A model generated the notes under the pieces. It made no database searches. It was not told the origin of the DNA and saw nothing but the letters and a program-made list of their open reading frames with translations. From Actinoplanes subtropicus (lineage in GTDB: Bacteria; Actinomycetota; Actinomycetes; Mycobacteriales; Micromonosporaceae), in assembly GCF_000721705.1 (NCBI RefSeq), contig NZ_JOJL01000023.1, positions 124,001 to 188,000 of the forward strand: a stretch of 64,000 nucleotides of DNA. Direction: 5' to 3'. Both the position numbers and the translations under genes were made by a program. The number at the start of each line of letters is the position of its first letter. The stretch's first letter is position 1. Shown here in pieces: positions 37,585-46,043 of the stretch.

Positions 37585-38388
37585 TCAGCCCGCCATCAAC
37601 TGGTAGACGACGCTGGTGGCCTTCTGCTGCTCGCCCGCGGCCGGCGCGGCCAGGGCCGCGGTGGTGCCGAAGCCGTCGTACTCGACGGAGTAGGTCTTGG
37701 CCTTGACCCCGCCGGCCGCCGGGATCTTGGCGATCAGGCTGGTCAGGTTGCCCTTGGCGTCGATCGTCGCGGTGAACGGCACGGCCTTGGCCTTGGCGCC
37801 CAGCTTCGCGAGGGTCGGCGCGTCGACGATCTCGGCTTCGGTCGCCTGGGTGAGGTCGGTGGTGCCGGTGAAGTGGCCGGGGCTGGTCTCCTTGACCCCG
37901 GTCGCCTTCTGCACGAGCAACTGGGCGTAGCCGGGGTCGGTGGACCCGTCGTACCCGATCATGCTCTTGTCCTTGACCTTCGCGGCGTCGAGCAGTTGCC
38001 AGTTCTTCGGGACCTTGGGCAGGCCGGGCAGGCCGGCCGGGGTGAACGCCATCTTCAGCCAGGTCTGCTTGTCGACCATCAGCGTGGTCATGGTCAGGCT
38101 GAAGCCGACCCCGGTCTCGTGCTGCACGATCTTGATCAGGGCCGCCTTGTGCGGGGCGTCCAGCACGCCCGACGTCGGCGTCTCGGCGCCGGCCACGTCG
38201 AACCGGTAGGCGGCGTCCCGCTCGTCGGGCACCGCGTCGATCAGCTTGAGCTTCGGGTCGAGGGGCGTGGTCGGGGTCGGCGCGGCGGCCGGGGTGTCAC
38301 CGTTCACGTCCGACGCCAGGCCGCAGCCGGCGGTGGTGAGGGCCAGGATGGCAGCGAGTCCAGCAAGCTGCGCCTTACGTGCGCTCAT
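37585..38388 (-). CDS. Lipoprotein (LppX/LprAFG-like fold possible)
   Basis: 267 residues. The signal peptide ends with the lipobox LTTAGC, so the protein is lipid-anchored. After a short Thr/Pro linker it shows alternating strands such as GVGFSLTMTTLMVDKQTWLK, VPFTATIDAKGNLTSLIAKI and KTYSVEYDGFG, which fit the LppX/LprG-type lipid-binding fold, but sequence similarity is too weak to be sure. Its ATG (38388) is 152 nt upstream of, and divergent from, the SARP fusion gene. Confidence 0.78.
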   Translation of the reverse strand: MSARKAQLAGLAAILALTTAGCGLASDVNGDTPAAAPTPTTPLDPKLKLIDAVPDERDAAYRFDVAGAETPTSGVLDAPHKAALIKIVQHETGVGFSLTMTTLMVDKQTWLKMAFTPAGLPGLPKVPKNWQLLDAAKVKDKSMIGYDGSTDPGYAQLLVQKATGVKETSPGHFTGTTDLTQATEAEIVDAPTLAKLGAKAKAVPFTATIDAKGNLTSLIAKIPAAGGVKAKTYSVEYDGFGTTAALAAPAAGEQQKATSVVYQLMAG

Positions 38389-38539
38389 GATCTTTCGTCT
38401 TTCTCCGGGTGGATGGGTGGCTCGCGGCCACCGACGGATCGAAGACTGCGCAACACCGCCGCCGTACCGCTGCGGTTATGCTGCTGCCCGCTGCCGTTTC
38501 GCTGCGGCCGAAGAAATGTGCTGGTCATGGGGGTGTCTG

Positions 38540-40066
38540 GTGGCGACCGAGCCGCTGCGGTTCGAGATCCTCGGTGAGGTGCGGGCGATCCGCGCCGGCG
38601 CGCCGATCGACCTCGGCCCGGCGAAGCAGCGGGCGGTTCTCGCCGTGCTGCTGCTCCAGGCGGGCCGGCCGGTGCCGACCCACCAGATCGTCGACGCGGT
38701 GTGGGGCGACGAGCCGCCGGAGAACGGGGCGAACGTCGTGCAGAAGTACGTCGCCGGCCTGCGCCGGGCCCTCGACCCCGACCGGGCGCCGCGCACGCCG
38801 GGCGAGTTGCTCGCGCTCACCGGCAGCGGGTACGTGTTGCGCACCGCCGAGGCCACCCTCGACACCGACGAGTTCCAGGCGGCGGTCAACCGGGCCGCGG
38901 CCGAGCGCGCGGCGGGCCGCCCGATGGAGGCGGCGGGCACCCTGCGGTCCGGGCTGGCGCTGTGGCGCGCGGAAGCGCTGTCCGGCCTGACCGGCTCGGT
39001 CTTCGAGGCGGCCCGCACCCGGCTCGCCGACGCCCGGGCCTCGGCCTGGGAGACGTGGGCCGAGATCGGGGTGGAGCAGGGCCGGGCCACCGCGCTCATC
39101 CCCGAGCTGACCCGGCTGACCGAGGAGTTCCCGCTGCGCGAGGGGCTGCGCACACAGCTGATGCTGGCGCTGCACCAGGCCGGCCGGCAGGCCGAGGCGC
39201 TGGCCGTGTTCCGGGACGCGCGGGAGTACTTCCTGGACGAGTTCGGCGCCGAGCCGGGCGAGCGGATGCAGGAGGCGCACCGCCGGATCCTGCGAACTGA
39301 CCAGGTGCCGGCACCCAACCCCGTTCCGGTGTCGCCGCCGCCTCGGCCGCTGCCTCTGCCGCCGTCAGCCTTTCCGTTACCGGCCGCACCGATATTCCAG
39401 CCGCCCCGGCGCGGCCGGCGGGTCTCCGCGACCGAAGTGATCTTCGCCCTGGTGGCGCCGTTCGCGACGTGCCTGGTCGGCTGCTGGTTCTACTTCGCCT
39501 ACACCGGCGCGCGCCGGCGCCAGGCGCGGTACTTCTTCATCACCGCCGGCTACATCGTCGTCTGGCTGGTCGCCGTGCTGCTCTTCTTTCTGGGCTTTTC
39601 AGGACCGGTGGACGCCGATACTTCCCCCGTTTCGGACACGGGAATGACGATCCTCTTCCTGCTGCCGTTTTTCGCGGCCGCGCACGGCTTGATAGTGGCG
39701 CTGTACGCCGGCGACTTCTACCACAAAAGGACCATGCGCGAGCAAGCCCGGCAATTCGTCCTGCTCGCGCCTGACCGCGCCCGCGAGATGGGGATCGGGC
39801 GGCCCGACCTGCCGCTGCGGGCGGTCGACGACGGAGGACTCGTCGATCTCAACCATGTCGACGGGTACGACCTCGCCAACGCCACCGGGCTACCGACGGC
39901 CCAGGCCCTCGAGATCGCGGCCCACCGGGTCGCCAACGGGCCGTTCACGCGGCCGGAAGAGCTGGTGACGCTGGGACTCGCCGACGAACGTACGGTCAAG
40001 AAGCTCGCGGCCCGGCTGGTCTGCATCCCGCCCGGGCCGCACCCGATGGCCTGGCCGCCGCGGTGA
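38540..40066 (+). CDS. SARP-type regulator fused to two membrane helices and a ComEA-like HhH domain
   Basis: 508 residues from the GTG at 38540, preceded by GGGGGT. Residues 1-95 are the SARP DNA-binding domain (FEILGEVRAIRAGAPIDLGP, ENGANVVQKYVAGLRRALDP). Residues 100-255 are BTAD (LDTDEFQAAVNRAAAERAAG). A Pro-rich linker then leads to two or three membrane segments (IFALVAPFATCLVGCWFYF, GYIVVWLVAVLLFFLGF, ILFLLPFFAAAHGLIVAL). The cytoplasmic end holds a helix-hairpin-helix (GLVDLNHVDGYDLANATGLP, then TRPEELVTLGL). Such a membrane-tethered SARP is unusual. Confidence 0.88.
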   Translation: MATEPLRFEILGEVRAIRAGAPIDLGPAKQRAVLAVLLLQAGRPVPTHQIVDAVWGDEPPENGANVVQKYVAGLRRALDPDRAPRTPGELLALTGSGYVLRTAEATLDTDEFQAAVNRAAAERAAGRPMEAAGTLRSGLALWRAEALSGLTGSVFEAARTRLADARASAWETWAEIGVEQGRATALIPELTRLTEEFPLREGLRTQLMLALHQAGRQAEALAVFRDAREYFLDEFGAEPGERMQEAHRRILRTDQVPAPNPVPVSPPPRPLPLPPSAFPLPAAPIFQPPRRGRRVSATEVIFALVAPFATCLVGCWFYFAYTGARRRQARYFFITAGYIVVWLVAVLLFFLGFSGPVDADTSPVSDTGMTILFLLPFFAAAHGLIVALYAGDFYHKRTMREQARQFVLLAPDRAREMGIGRPDLPLRAVDDGGLVDLNHVDGYDLANATGLPTAQALEIAAHRVANGPFTRPEELVTLGLADERTVKKLAARLVCIPPGPHPMAWPPR

Positions 40067-40076
40067 GGCGGCGGCC
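40053..40076. terminator. Bidirectional hairpin between SARP fusion and cvnD
   Basis: A 9-bp perfect stem (ggccgccgc / gcggcggcc) with a 6-nt loop that contains the SARP gene's stop codon. It lies between two converging genes only 16 nt apart and may end both transcripts. Confidence 0.6.
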
Positions 40077-40082
40077 GGCCGG

Positions 40083-40682
40083 TCAGCGCGAGCCCGCCGA
40101 CAGCAACTGACGGCGGGCCACGTACTCGACCAGTTCGATCAGGACGTTGCGGGCGCCGAGCGGCTCGCGGGCGTCGAAGAGCACGACCGGGACCCCCGGG
40201 TCGAGGTCGAGCGCCCGGCCCACCGCGTCGGCGGCGAAGCGCTGCTCGGCCTCGAAGCAGTTGACCGCGACCACGAACGGCGTGCCCCGCTGCTCGAAGT
40301 AGTCGATCGAGGGGAAGCAGTCGGCCAGGCGGCGGGTGTCGGCGAGCACCACCGCGCCGAGCGCACCCTGGGAGAGCTCGTCCCAGAGGAACCAGAAGCG
40401 GTCCTGCCCCGGCGTACCGAAGAGGTAGAGCTGCAGGTCCTCGGTGATGGTGATCCGGCCGAAGTCCATCGTCACGGTCGTGGTGGTCTTGCTCTCCACG
40501 CCGCCGATGTCGTCGGCGCCCTCCACCCCGGTGAGGATCTCCTCGGTCTGCAGCGGGCGGATCTCGCTCACCGACCCGACCATGGTGGTCTTGCCGGCGC
40601 CGAAGCCGCCCGCGATCAAGATCTTGAGCGCTACCGGAATGCGCGACGACGCGCCGTTGCGGTCAGAGCGCACGGAGTCCAT
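40083..40682 (-). CDS. cvnD: Conservon small GTPase-like protein (CvnD)
   Basis: 199 residues from the ATG at 40682. The P-loop is ILIAGGFGAGKTTMVGSVSE, the switch II region FGTPGQDRFWFLWDEL, and the base-recognition region VVAVNCFEAEQ (N-x-x-E where Ras has N-K-x-D). This matches conservon CvnD proteins, signalling P-loop NTPases with Ras-like fold. Its start overlaps the end of cvnC by 20 nt, and it closes the cvnABCD operon. In Streptomyces conservons control development and antibiotic production. Confidence 0.95.
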   Translation of the reverse strand: MDSVRSDRNGASSRIPVALKILIAGGFGAGKTTMVGSVSEIRPLQTEEILTGVEGADDIGGVESKTTTTVTMDFGRITITEDLQLYLFGTPGQDRFWFLWDELSQGALGAVVLADTRRLADCFPSIDYFEQRGTPFVVAVNCFEAEQRFAADAVGRALDLDPGVPVVLFDAREPLGARNVLIELVEYVARRQLLSAGSR

Positions 40683-41028
40683 TGACAACCGCCTTGAGTA
40701 CGTCGACATCGTGCGGCCGTGATGCCGCCGGGGGTTCGTACATCGAAATGAGCCCTGCCGAGCGTAGATCACCGAGCAAAACCCGGACGACGCCGACCGA
40801 CAGATCGAGGGTGGAGGCCAGCTCGACCACGGGGATCGGCTCCCACGCGGCGGCCAGGATCGCGTGGTGTTCCGGCTGCAGGCGGCCGGCCGGCTCGGTC
40901 TCGGCGGGGGTCGCCACGACGAACGCCATCATGTCGATCTCACCGCCGGTGGGCGCGACCCGGCCCTGGGTCACCGCATAGGGCCGGACCACCGGCCCGG
41001 CGTCCCGATCGAGCCAGCTGTTGCTCAT
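40663..41028 (-). CDS. cvnC: Conservon DUF742 protein (CvnC)
   Basis: 121 residues from the ATG at 41028, 4 nt after the cvnB stop; an ATG at 41043 is possible. The DUF742 hallmark WLDRDAGPVVRPYAVTQGRV is followed by a winged-helix-like part (VVELASTLDLSVGVVRVLLG and LISMYEPP). It belongs to the complex of the sensor kinase-like CvnA, roadblock CvnB and NTPase CvnD, where it may connect CvnB and CvnD. No DNA-binding evidence. Confidence 0.95.
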   Translation of the reverse strand: MSNSWLDRDAGPVVRPYAVTQGRVAPTGGEIDMMAFVVATPAETEPAGRLQPEHHAILAAAWEPIPVVELASTLDLSVGVVRVLLGDLRSAGLISMYEPPAASRPHDVDVLKAVVNGLRAL

Positions 41029-41032
41029 GGAG

Positions 41033-41452
41033 TCAGCCGGCATCGGGCGCCGCCGCGCCACGTTCCGGTGCGTTCATGGTCTGGCCGACGCGGGTGACGA
41101 GCATGGCCATCTCGTACGCGATCAGGCCGAGGTCGGCGTCGCTGGCGGCGAGCACCGCCAGGCACGCGCCCTGCCCGGCGGCGGTCACGAAGAGGAAGGC
41201 GGACTCCATCTCGACCACCGTCTGGCGTACCGGGCCGGCCCGGAAATGCCGGCTCGCCCCCTTGGCCAGGCTCTGGAATCCGGCCGCCATGGCCGAGAGA
41301 TGCTCGGCGTCCTCCCGCTTGAGCCCGGCCGAGGCGCCCATCAGCAGCCCGTCGGCCGACAGCACCACCGCCTGCTGCGCCGCTGGCACCCGTTCGACAA
41401 GGTCGTCGAGCAGCCAGGTGAGATTCGCGCCCTGCTTGGTCGTCTGGGTCAC
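41033..41452 (-). CDS. cvnB: Conservon roadblock/LC7 protein (CvnB)
   Basis: 139 residues from the GTG at 41452, overlapping the cvnA stop (GTGA). The roadblock/LC7 fold shows in LTWLLDDLVERVPAAQQAVV, LSADGLLMGASAGL, VEMESAFLFVTAAGQGACLA and LGLIAYEMAMLV. In the family these proteins act as regulators (GAP-like) of the CvnD NTPase. It acts in the cytoplasm next to CvnA. Confidence 0.95.
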   Translation of the reverse strand: MTQTTKQGANLTWLLDDLVERVPAAQQAVVLSADGLLMGASAGLKREDAEHLSAMAAGFQSLAKGASRHFRAGPVRQTVVEMESAFLFVTAAGQGACLAVLAASDADLGLIAYEMAMLVTRVGQTMNAPERGAAAPDAG

Positions 41453-44019
41453 TCTGTGTCCTTTTCCGGCCTGGTCACATCGTTCTGTTCGGGGGTGGCG
41501 GCCCCCTCCTCCGTTGCGCTTTCGGCGAGCGCCAGACTCACGATCGCCGGGAAACTGACGGTAGCCGCATCCGCGAAGGACGTGCCGCCGGGTGCTGCCC
41601 CGTTGCCGTTTTCCGCCGGCTTCGGGTGATCTTCCGAGATCCGCTGTTTCGGGATCTCGAGCTGGGCCGCGTCGATCCGCCCGCGGGTGGTGCCCTGTTG
41701 CAGGGCGCTCATGATGCTGCGCATCTGCTCGGGGGAGCGTAGCGGCAGGGTCGGCTCGTCCGGCAGGTTTCCGGCCGGGCGGCGCAGTTGCGGCGCGAGG
41801 CTGGCCTGCCGCACCCGCTTCGGCAGACCGTCCTCGGTCTCCTGGCTTTCTCTTGGAAGATCAACTTCAACTTCCTGCTTGCGTACGCGACGCCGCTGCA
41901 CCAGACCGTCGGAGTTGAGCCCGCCGGCCACCGAGGACGGCGCCGGGCCCCCCATCGTCTCGGCCGGGGTGGGCGGCGCCTCCAGAGTCGCCCGGCGGCC
42001 GGTGATCAAGATCTCTTCCAGCTTCTCGGCGCCCTGCCACTGCAACGCGGCCAGCGAGCTGCGGTCGGCGGTGCCGGAGCCGACCAGCGGCCGGTCCAGG
42101 GTGCCGCCGCCGGGCAGCGCGGCCTGCTCGGGCGCGCCGACCACGAGCTCGCCGGGGACCAGCACGACCGCGGCGACGCCGGCGTACGCGGACTGGCGCA
42201 GCGACACCCGGATGCCGTGCCGGCTCGCCAGCTGGGCCACCACGAACAGGCCGAGGCGGGCGCTGTCGGTCGGGTCGAATTCGGGCGGCTCGACCAGGCG
42301 GCGGTTGGCCTCGTCGATCGCCTCGTGGGTCATGCCGAGGCCGCGGTCCTCGATCTCGATCGCGTACCCGTTCGGCAGCACCTGCCCGGAGACCTGCACC
42401 CGGGTCTGCGGCGGGGAGAACGAGGTGGCGTTCTCGAACAGCTCGGCGAGCAGGTGGATGATGTCGCCGACCGCGCGGCCCAGGATCGCCGACGACTCGA
42501 TCGAGCGGATGTCGATCCGCTTGTAGTCCTCGACCTCGCTGATCGCGCCGCGAATCACGTCGATCATCGGCACCGGGTTGCGCCAGCCCCGGCCGGGCGC
42601 GGCACCGGCCAGGATCACCAGGTCCTCGGCGTGCCGCCGCATCCGGGTGGCCAGGTGGTCGACCCGGTAGAGGTCCTCCAGCTCCTGCGGCTCGGTCTCC
42701 CGGCGCTCCATCCGGTCGAGCAGGGCGAGCTGGCGGTGCAGCAGCGTCTGGCTGCGCCGGGCGATGTTGAGGAACACCTCGTTGAGGCCGCGCCGGACGT
42801 TGGCCTCCTCGACCGCCGACTGCACGGCCGTCCGCTGCACGTCGTTGAAGGCGTGGCCGAGCTGGCCGATCTCGTCCCGGCCGTACTCCAGCGGCGGCGT
42901 CTCGACCTCGACGTCGACGTTCTCCCCGCGTTGCAGGCGACGGACCACGTTGGGCAGCCGCTCGGTGGCCATCTCGAGCGCCTCGCCGCGCAGGCGGCGC
43001 AGCCGGCCGACCATCGACCGGCCGACCCGCAGCGAGATCGCGACCGAGACGGCGAACGCGAACAGGCCGAGGATCGCGGCCAGCGCGAGCCGGAGCAGGA
43101 TCGTGGCGGCCAGCGAGGAGCCACGGTCGGCCAACTGGCTGATCGCCTGGTCCTCGAAGTCGCGCAGCTGCTCCACGGTCTGTGCGTACGGCCCGTGCCA
43201 GCTGTCCGCGCCGACCGGCGAGAGCTGACCCGTCCGGCTCTGCGTGATCAGCCGGTCCATCATGTTGTTGAGCTGCGTGAACGCCGGACCGATCGACAGC
43301 TTCTCGTAGTCGGCGCGGCTCGCCTCGGGCAGGTCGTTGACGCCCTGGCCGAGCAGGAACCGGGCGGTGCCGATGTCCTGCATCATCGCCGAACGCATCG
43401 GGTCGGTGAACTTGCCGCTGACCGTGGCGCCGGCCAGCACCGAGTCGACCCGGCTCAGGTATTCCTGGCCGCGGCTGAGGGTGGCCAGCGCGCGGATCTG
43501 CCGGTCGATCTCGTCGTCCGGGAAGATCGCGGTGGCGGTGAACATGTCGAACGCGGCCGACACCATGCCGTTGAAGATGTTCTGCGCGCCGATCGGGTCG
43601 AGCTGGCGGTTGTCGATGTGCGCGCGCTGCCCCGGCAGCACGTCGAGCTCGGTGTAGAACTGGTTGATCCGCTCGCGCAGGGTGGCGCCGGCCGACCGCC
43701 ACGCGTCGCCGCCGCGGGCGACCGCGCGGAAGTCCTGAATGGCACGATCGGTCGCGGCCCGCTGCGCGGAGATCATCGCGGTCGTGGCGCTGGGGTCGGA
43801 CAGGAACTGCACCGAGAGGCGGCGCTCGCGCTGGAGCTCGGTGATCACGACCTCGGACGGGTTGGCCACGTCGGCGCCGAGCGTGCGCGCCGACATCAGG
43901 GTGAGCGCCGGGCCGGCGGTCAGCGCGGTCGCGAACAGCCACACCGCGAGCAGCGCCGCCAGCGGCACCGTGATCATCGTGATGATCTTCGAACGGATCG
44001 ACCAGTTCCGCGTTCTCAT
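41449..44019 (-). CDS. cvnA: Conservon sensor kinase-like protein with nitrate/nitrite sensing domain (CvnA)
   Basis: 856 residues from the ATG at 44019, behind GGGCGGAG. TM1 is near residues 15-35, the extracellular NIT-type helical domain spans about 45-310 (NPSEVVITELQRERRLSVQF), TM2 is near 312-335 (LAATILLRLALAAILGLFAF), followed by HAMP-like helices, a dimer helix (LYRVDHLATRMRRHAEDLVI) and a HATPase domain (N box LLAELFENATSF, G1 IEDRGLGM). A ~190-residue low-complexity tail ends the protein. It is the membrane sensor of the CvnABCD system; phosphoryl transfer by CvnA is not established. Confidence 0.95.
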   Translation of the reverse strand: MRTRNWSIRSKIITMITVPLAALLAVWLFATALTAGPALTLMSARTLGADVANPSEVVITELQRERRLSVQFLSDPSATTAMISAQRAATDRAIQDFRAVARGGDAWRSAGATLRERINQFYTELDVLPGQRAHIDNRQLDPIGAQNIFNGMVSAAFDMFTATAIFPDDEIDRQIRALATLSRGQEYLSRVDSVLAGATVSGKFTDPMRSAMMQDIGTARFLLGQGVNDLPEASRADYEKLSIGPAFTQLNNMMDRLITQSRTGQLSPVGADSWHGPYAQTVEQLRDFEDQAISQLADRGSSLAATILLRLALAAILGLFAFAVSVAISLRVGRSMVGRLRRLRGEALEMATERLPNVVRRLQRGENVDVEVETPPLEYGRDEIGQLGHAFNDVQRTAVQSAVEEANVRRGLNEVFLNIARRSQTLLHRQLALLDRMERRETEPQELEDLYRVDHLATRMRRHAEDLVILAGAAPGRGWRNPVPMIDVIRGAISEVEDYKRIDIRSIESSAILGRAVGDIIHLLAELFENATSFSPPQTRVQVSGQVLPNGYAIEIEDRGLGMTHEAIDEANRRLVEPPEFDPTDSARLGLFVVAQLASRHGIRVSLRQSAYAGVAAVVLVPGELVVGAPEQAALPGGGTLDRPLVGSGTADRSSLAALQWQGAEKLEEILITGRRATLEAPPTPAETMGGPAPSSVAGGLNSDGLVQRRRVRKQEVEVDLPRESQETEDGLPKRVRQASLAPQLRRPAGNLPDEPTLPLRSPEQMRSIMSALQQGTTRGRIDAAQLEIPKQRISEDHPKPAENGNGAAPGGTSFADAATVSFPAIVSLALAESATEEGAATPEQNDVTRPEKDTE

Positions 44020-44309
44020 CAGGCTCCGCCCGGGTTGACAGCGTCCAGCGGCACGCCGCCCCCCGATGACCGGCCCGGGTACCAACCGTCACCGTCCGCG
44101 TGCGCCTTCCGGAGAATACGTAAAACCTTCAGCCGCAGCTACCACCCGAGCGGCCGATATATGGGCGGTCTGCCCTAATTGTCCAGGGAACCCGTGAAGT
44201 CGGCCATGCGACAGCCCCGGTTGATCTCCCCATTTTCGACGGGTCATACCAAAGGGGATTGACGGACCACGGTGCGTGGGAATACCGGGAATGAAGAAGG
44301 AGGAGACCG

Positions 44310-44945
44310 ATGTCCCCCACACTCACCATCGTCCTGATCATCGTCGTCCTGGTGATCATCGCCGCGATCGTGTACGGCGTGCAGGCCGGACGCCGTAAGA
44401 AGCTGCAGAGCACCTTCGGGCCCGAGTACGACCGCGTGGTGGCCGACACCGGCAACCGTACCGAGGCCGAGAAGGAACTGCGCGAGCGCGAGAAGAGGCA
44501 CGCCGAGCTGGAGCTGAAGGAGCTCAGCCCAGAGTCCCAGCAGCGGTACCGCGCCGCCTGGGAGGAGGTGCAGATCCAGTTCGTGGACACCCCGGCCGAG
44601 GCGGTCGGCACCGCCGACGAGCTGGTCACCCGGCTGATCACCGAGCGCGGTTACCCCACCGCCGAGTACGACGAGCGGCTCGCCGACCTCTCCGTCGAGC
44701 ACGCCAACACGCTGCAGCACTACCGTGAGGCGCACGCGATCAGCGAGCGCAACGCGGCCGGTCAGGCCAGCACCGAGGACCTGCGGCAGGCGCTCGTGCA
44801 CTATCGGGCGCTGTTCGCCGATCTGCTGGGGACTGACCCCGTATCGACGACTCCTGGTACTACTACATCCGAGCCTGACGATGAGCCGGCGCCCGCTCCC
44901 CGTAGGGCGACCGACACCGACGCCGCCACCGATACCAGCCGCTGA
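44310..44945 (+). CDS. Membrane-anchored protein with acidic tail (paralogue 1)
   Basis: 211 residues, ATG after AAGAAGGAGGAGACCG, a very strong site. One N-terminal membrane helix (residues 5-24, LTIVLIIVVLVIIAAIVYG), then a charged helical part and a conserved block: RAAWEEVQIQFVDTPAEAVG then TADELVTRLITERG, ending QALVHYRALFADLL. The C-terminus is Pro/Thr/Asp-rich. Its block matches the C-terminal part of the next gene, so the two are paralogues. Both lie just upstream of and divergent from cvnA; related genes occur widely in actinomycetes. Function unknown. Confidence 0.86.
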   Translation: MSPTLTIVLIIVVLVIIAAIVYGVQAGRRKKLQSTFGPEYDRVVADTGNRTEAEKELREREKRHAELELKELSPESQQRYRAAWEEVQIQFVDTPAEAVGTADELVTRLITERGYPTAEYDERLADLSVEHANTLQHYREAHAISERNAAGQASTEDLRQALVHYRALFADLLGTDPVSTTPGTTTSEPDDEPAPAPRRATDTDAATDTSR

Positions 44946-44959
44946 GGGAGTCATCGACC

Positions 44960-45973
44960 ATGAAGTTCTTCTCCAACGACGCCAAAGAGAACTCCGACGA
45001 GCCGTACGGCCGGGACCACAGCGATGTGGTGACCTCCGATCCGGTGACGGTGCCGCAGCAGCGGGCCGGCTCGCCGTGGAGCACCGAGCCGACTACCACC
45101 GAGCCGGCCAGCACCGAGACCGACGGGCCGCGGCATGCCGACCCGGCGTCCGGCACGGACACGTCGGCCCCCGACACTGCGTCCACCGGCACCGACACCG
45201 AGGCCGGCAGCCCGGATGACCAACTCGCCGACGAGGCGCGCCGGGACGGGACGGACGAGGAGCCGGCCAGTCGGCGCGACGAGCACGACTTGCCCGACGA
45301 GCCGGCGACCGTCACGACGTACCACCCGGACGGAACGGTCGAGACCGAGGACCGGGCGGACAGCCCGGTTCGGGACGAGGGCACCTTCGACAGCCCGCAG
45401 GCAGTCGAGCCGGCCACCGGCGAGCCCCTCGCCACCGGAACCGACGACTCTGACGAATCCGACAAATCCGATGAGTCGGAACCGGCGGCGCGGCGGGACG
45501 TGACCGACGAGCCGGTCGAGGAGCAGGCGGTCAAGGACGAGGGCACCTTCGACAGCCCGCAGGCGGTCGAGCCGGCCACCGGCGAGCCCCTCGCCACCGG
45601 GACGGACGACTCCGGCACGTCCGACGGGTCCGACGGGTCGGACCCGGCGGCGCGCCGGGGCGTGGCCGAGGCGCCGGTCGCGGCCGCCGCCCCCTCGGCG
45701 CCGGGGAGTGTGGACGCGCCGCCGCTCGATCGGCTCTTCACCGACGGCGACTCGTTCGCCGACCGGTTCCGGGATATCCAGCTGCGCTTCGTGGACAGCC
45801 CCAAGGAGGCGACCGCCGACGCCGCCGCCCTGGTCGGCGAGGCCGTGGACAAGGTGACCGAGGCGCTACGGGCGCAGAAGGACGCGCTCGGCGGCGACTC
45901 GGAGGACACCGAGCAGCTCCGGGTCCAGCTGCGTAGCTACCGCGATCTGCTCAACCGCCTGTCCGCGCTCTGA
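44960..45973 (+). CDS. Acidic repeat protein with shared C-terminal block (paralogue 2)
   Basis: 337 residues. The first ~245 are Asp/Glu/Thr/Ser/Pro-rich and disordered, containing two copies of a ~26-residue unit built on DEGTFDSPQAVEPATGEP (near 135 and 195). The C-terminal ~90 residues (SFADRFRDIQLRFVDSPKEA, TADAAALVGEAVDKVTEALR, LRVQLRSYRDLLNRL) align with the core of the previous protein. No membrane helix, so it would be the soluble partner. 14 nt downstream of the first paralogue and ended by the terminator at 45987. Confidence 0.85.
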   Translation: MKFFSNDAKENSDEPYGRDHSDVVTSDPVTVPQQRAGSPWSTEPTTTEPASTETDGPRHADPASGTDTSAPDTASTGTDTEAGSPDDQLADEARRDGTDEEPASRRDEHDLPDEPATVTTYHPDGTVETEDRADSPVRDEGTFDSPQAVEPATGEPLATGTDDSDESDKSDESEPAARRDVTDEPVEEQAVKDEGTFDSPQAVEPATGEPLATGTDDSGTSDGSDGSDPAARRGVAEAPVAAAAPSAPGSVDAPPLDRLFTDGDSFADRFRDIQLRFVDSPKEATADAAALVGEAVDKVTEALRAQKDALGGDSEDTEQLRVQLRSYRDLLNRLSAL

Positions 45974-45986
45974 CCAGCACGAACCA

Positions 45987-46019
45987 CGAAAGGGGAGCCG
46001 TGGCGGCTCCCCTTTCGTC
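45987..46019 (+). terminator. Terminator after the acidic paralogue pair
   Basis: A 14-bp perfect stem (cgaaaggggagccg / cggctcccctttcg) with a 3-nt loop, 13 nt past the stop codon. Confidence 0.9.
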
Positions 46020-46043
46020 GTACCCGGCGGCTACCGTGCGGAC

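Noticed and set aside
41788..44178. 796-residue plus-strand open frame over cvnA
   Set aside because: Antisense shadow of a conservon sensor whose domains are complete.
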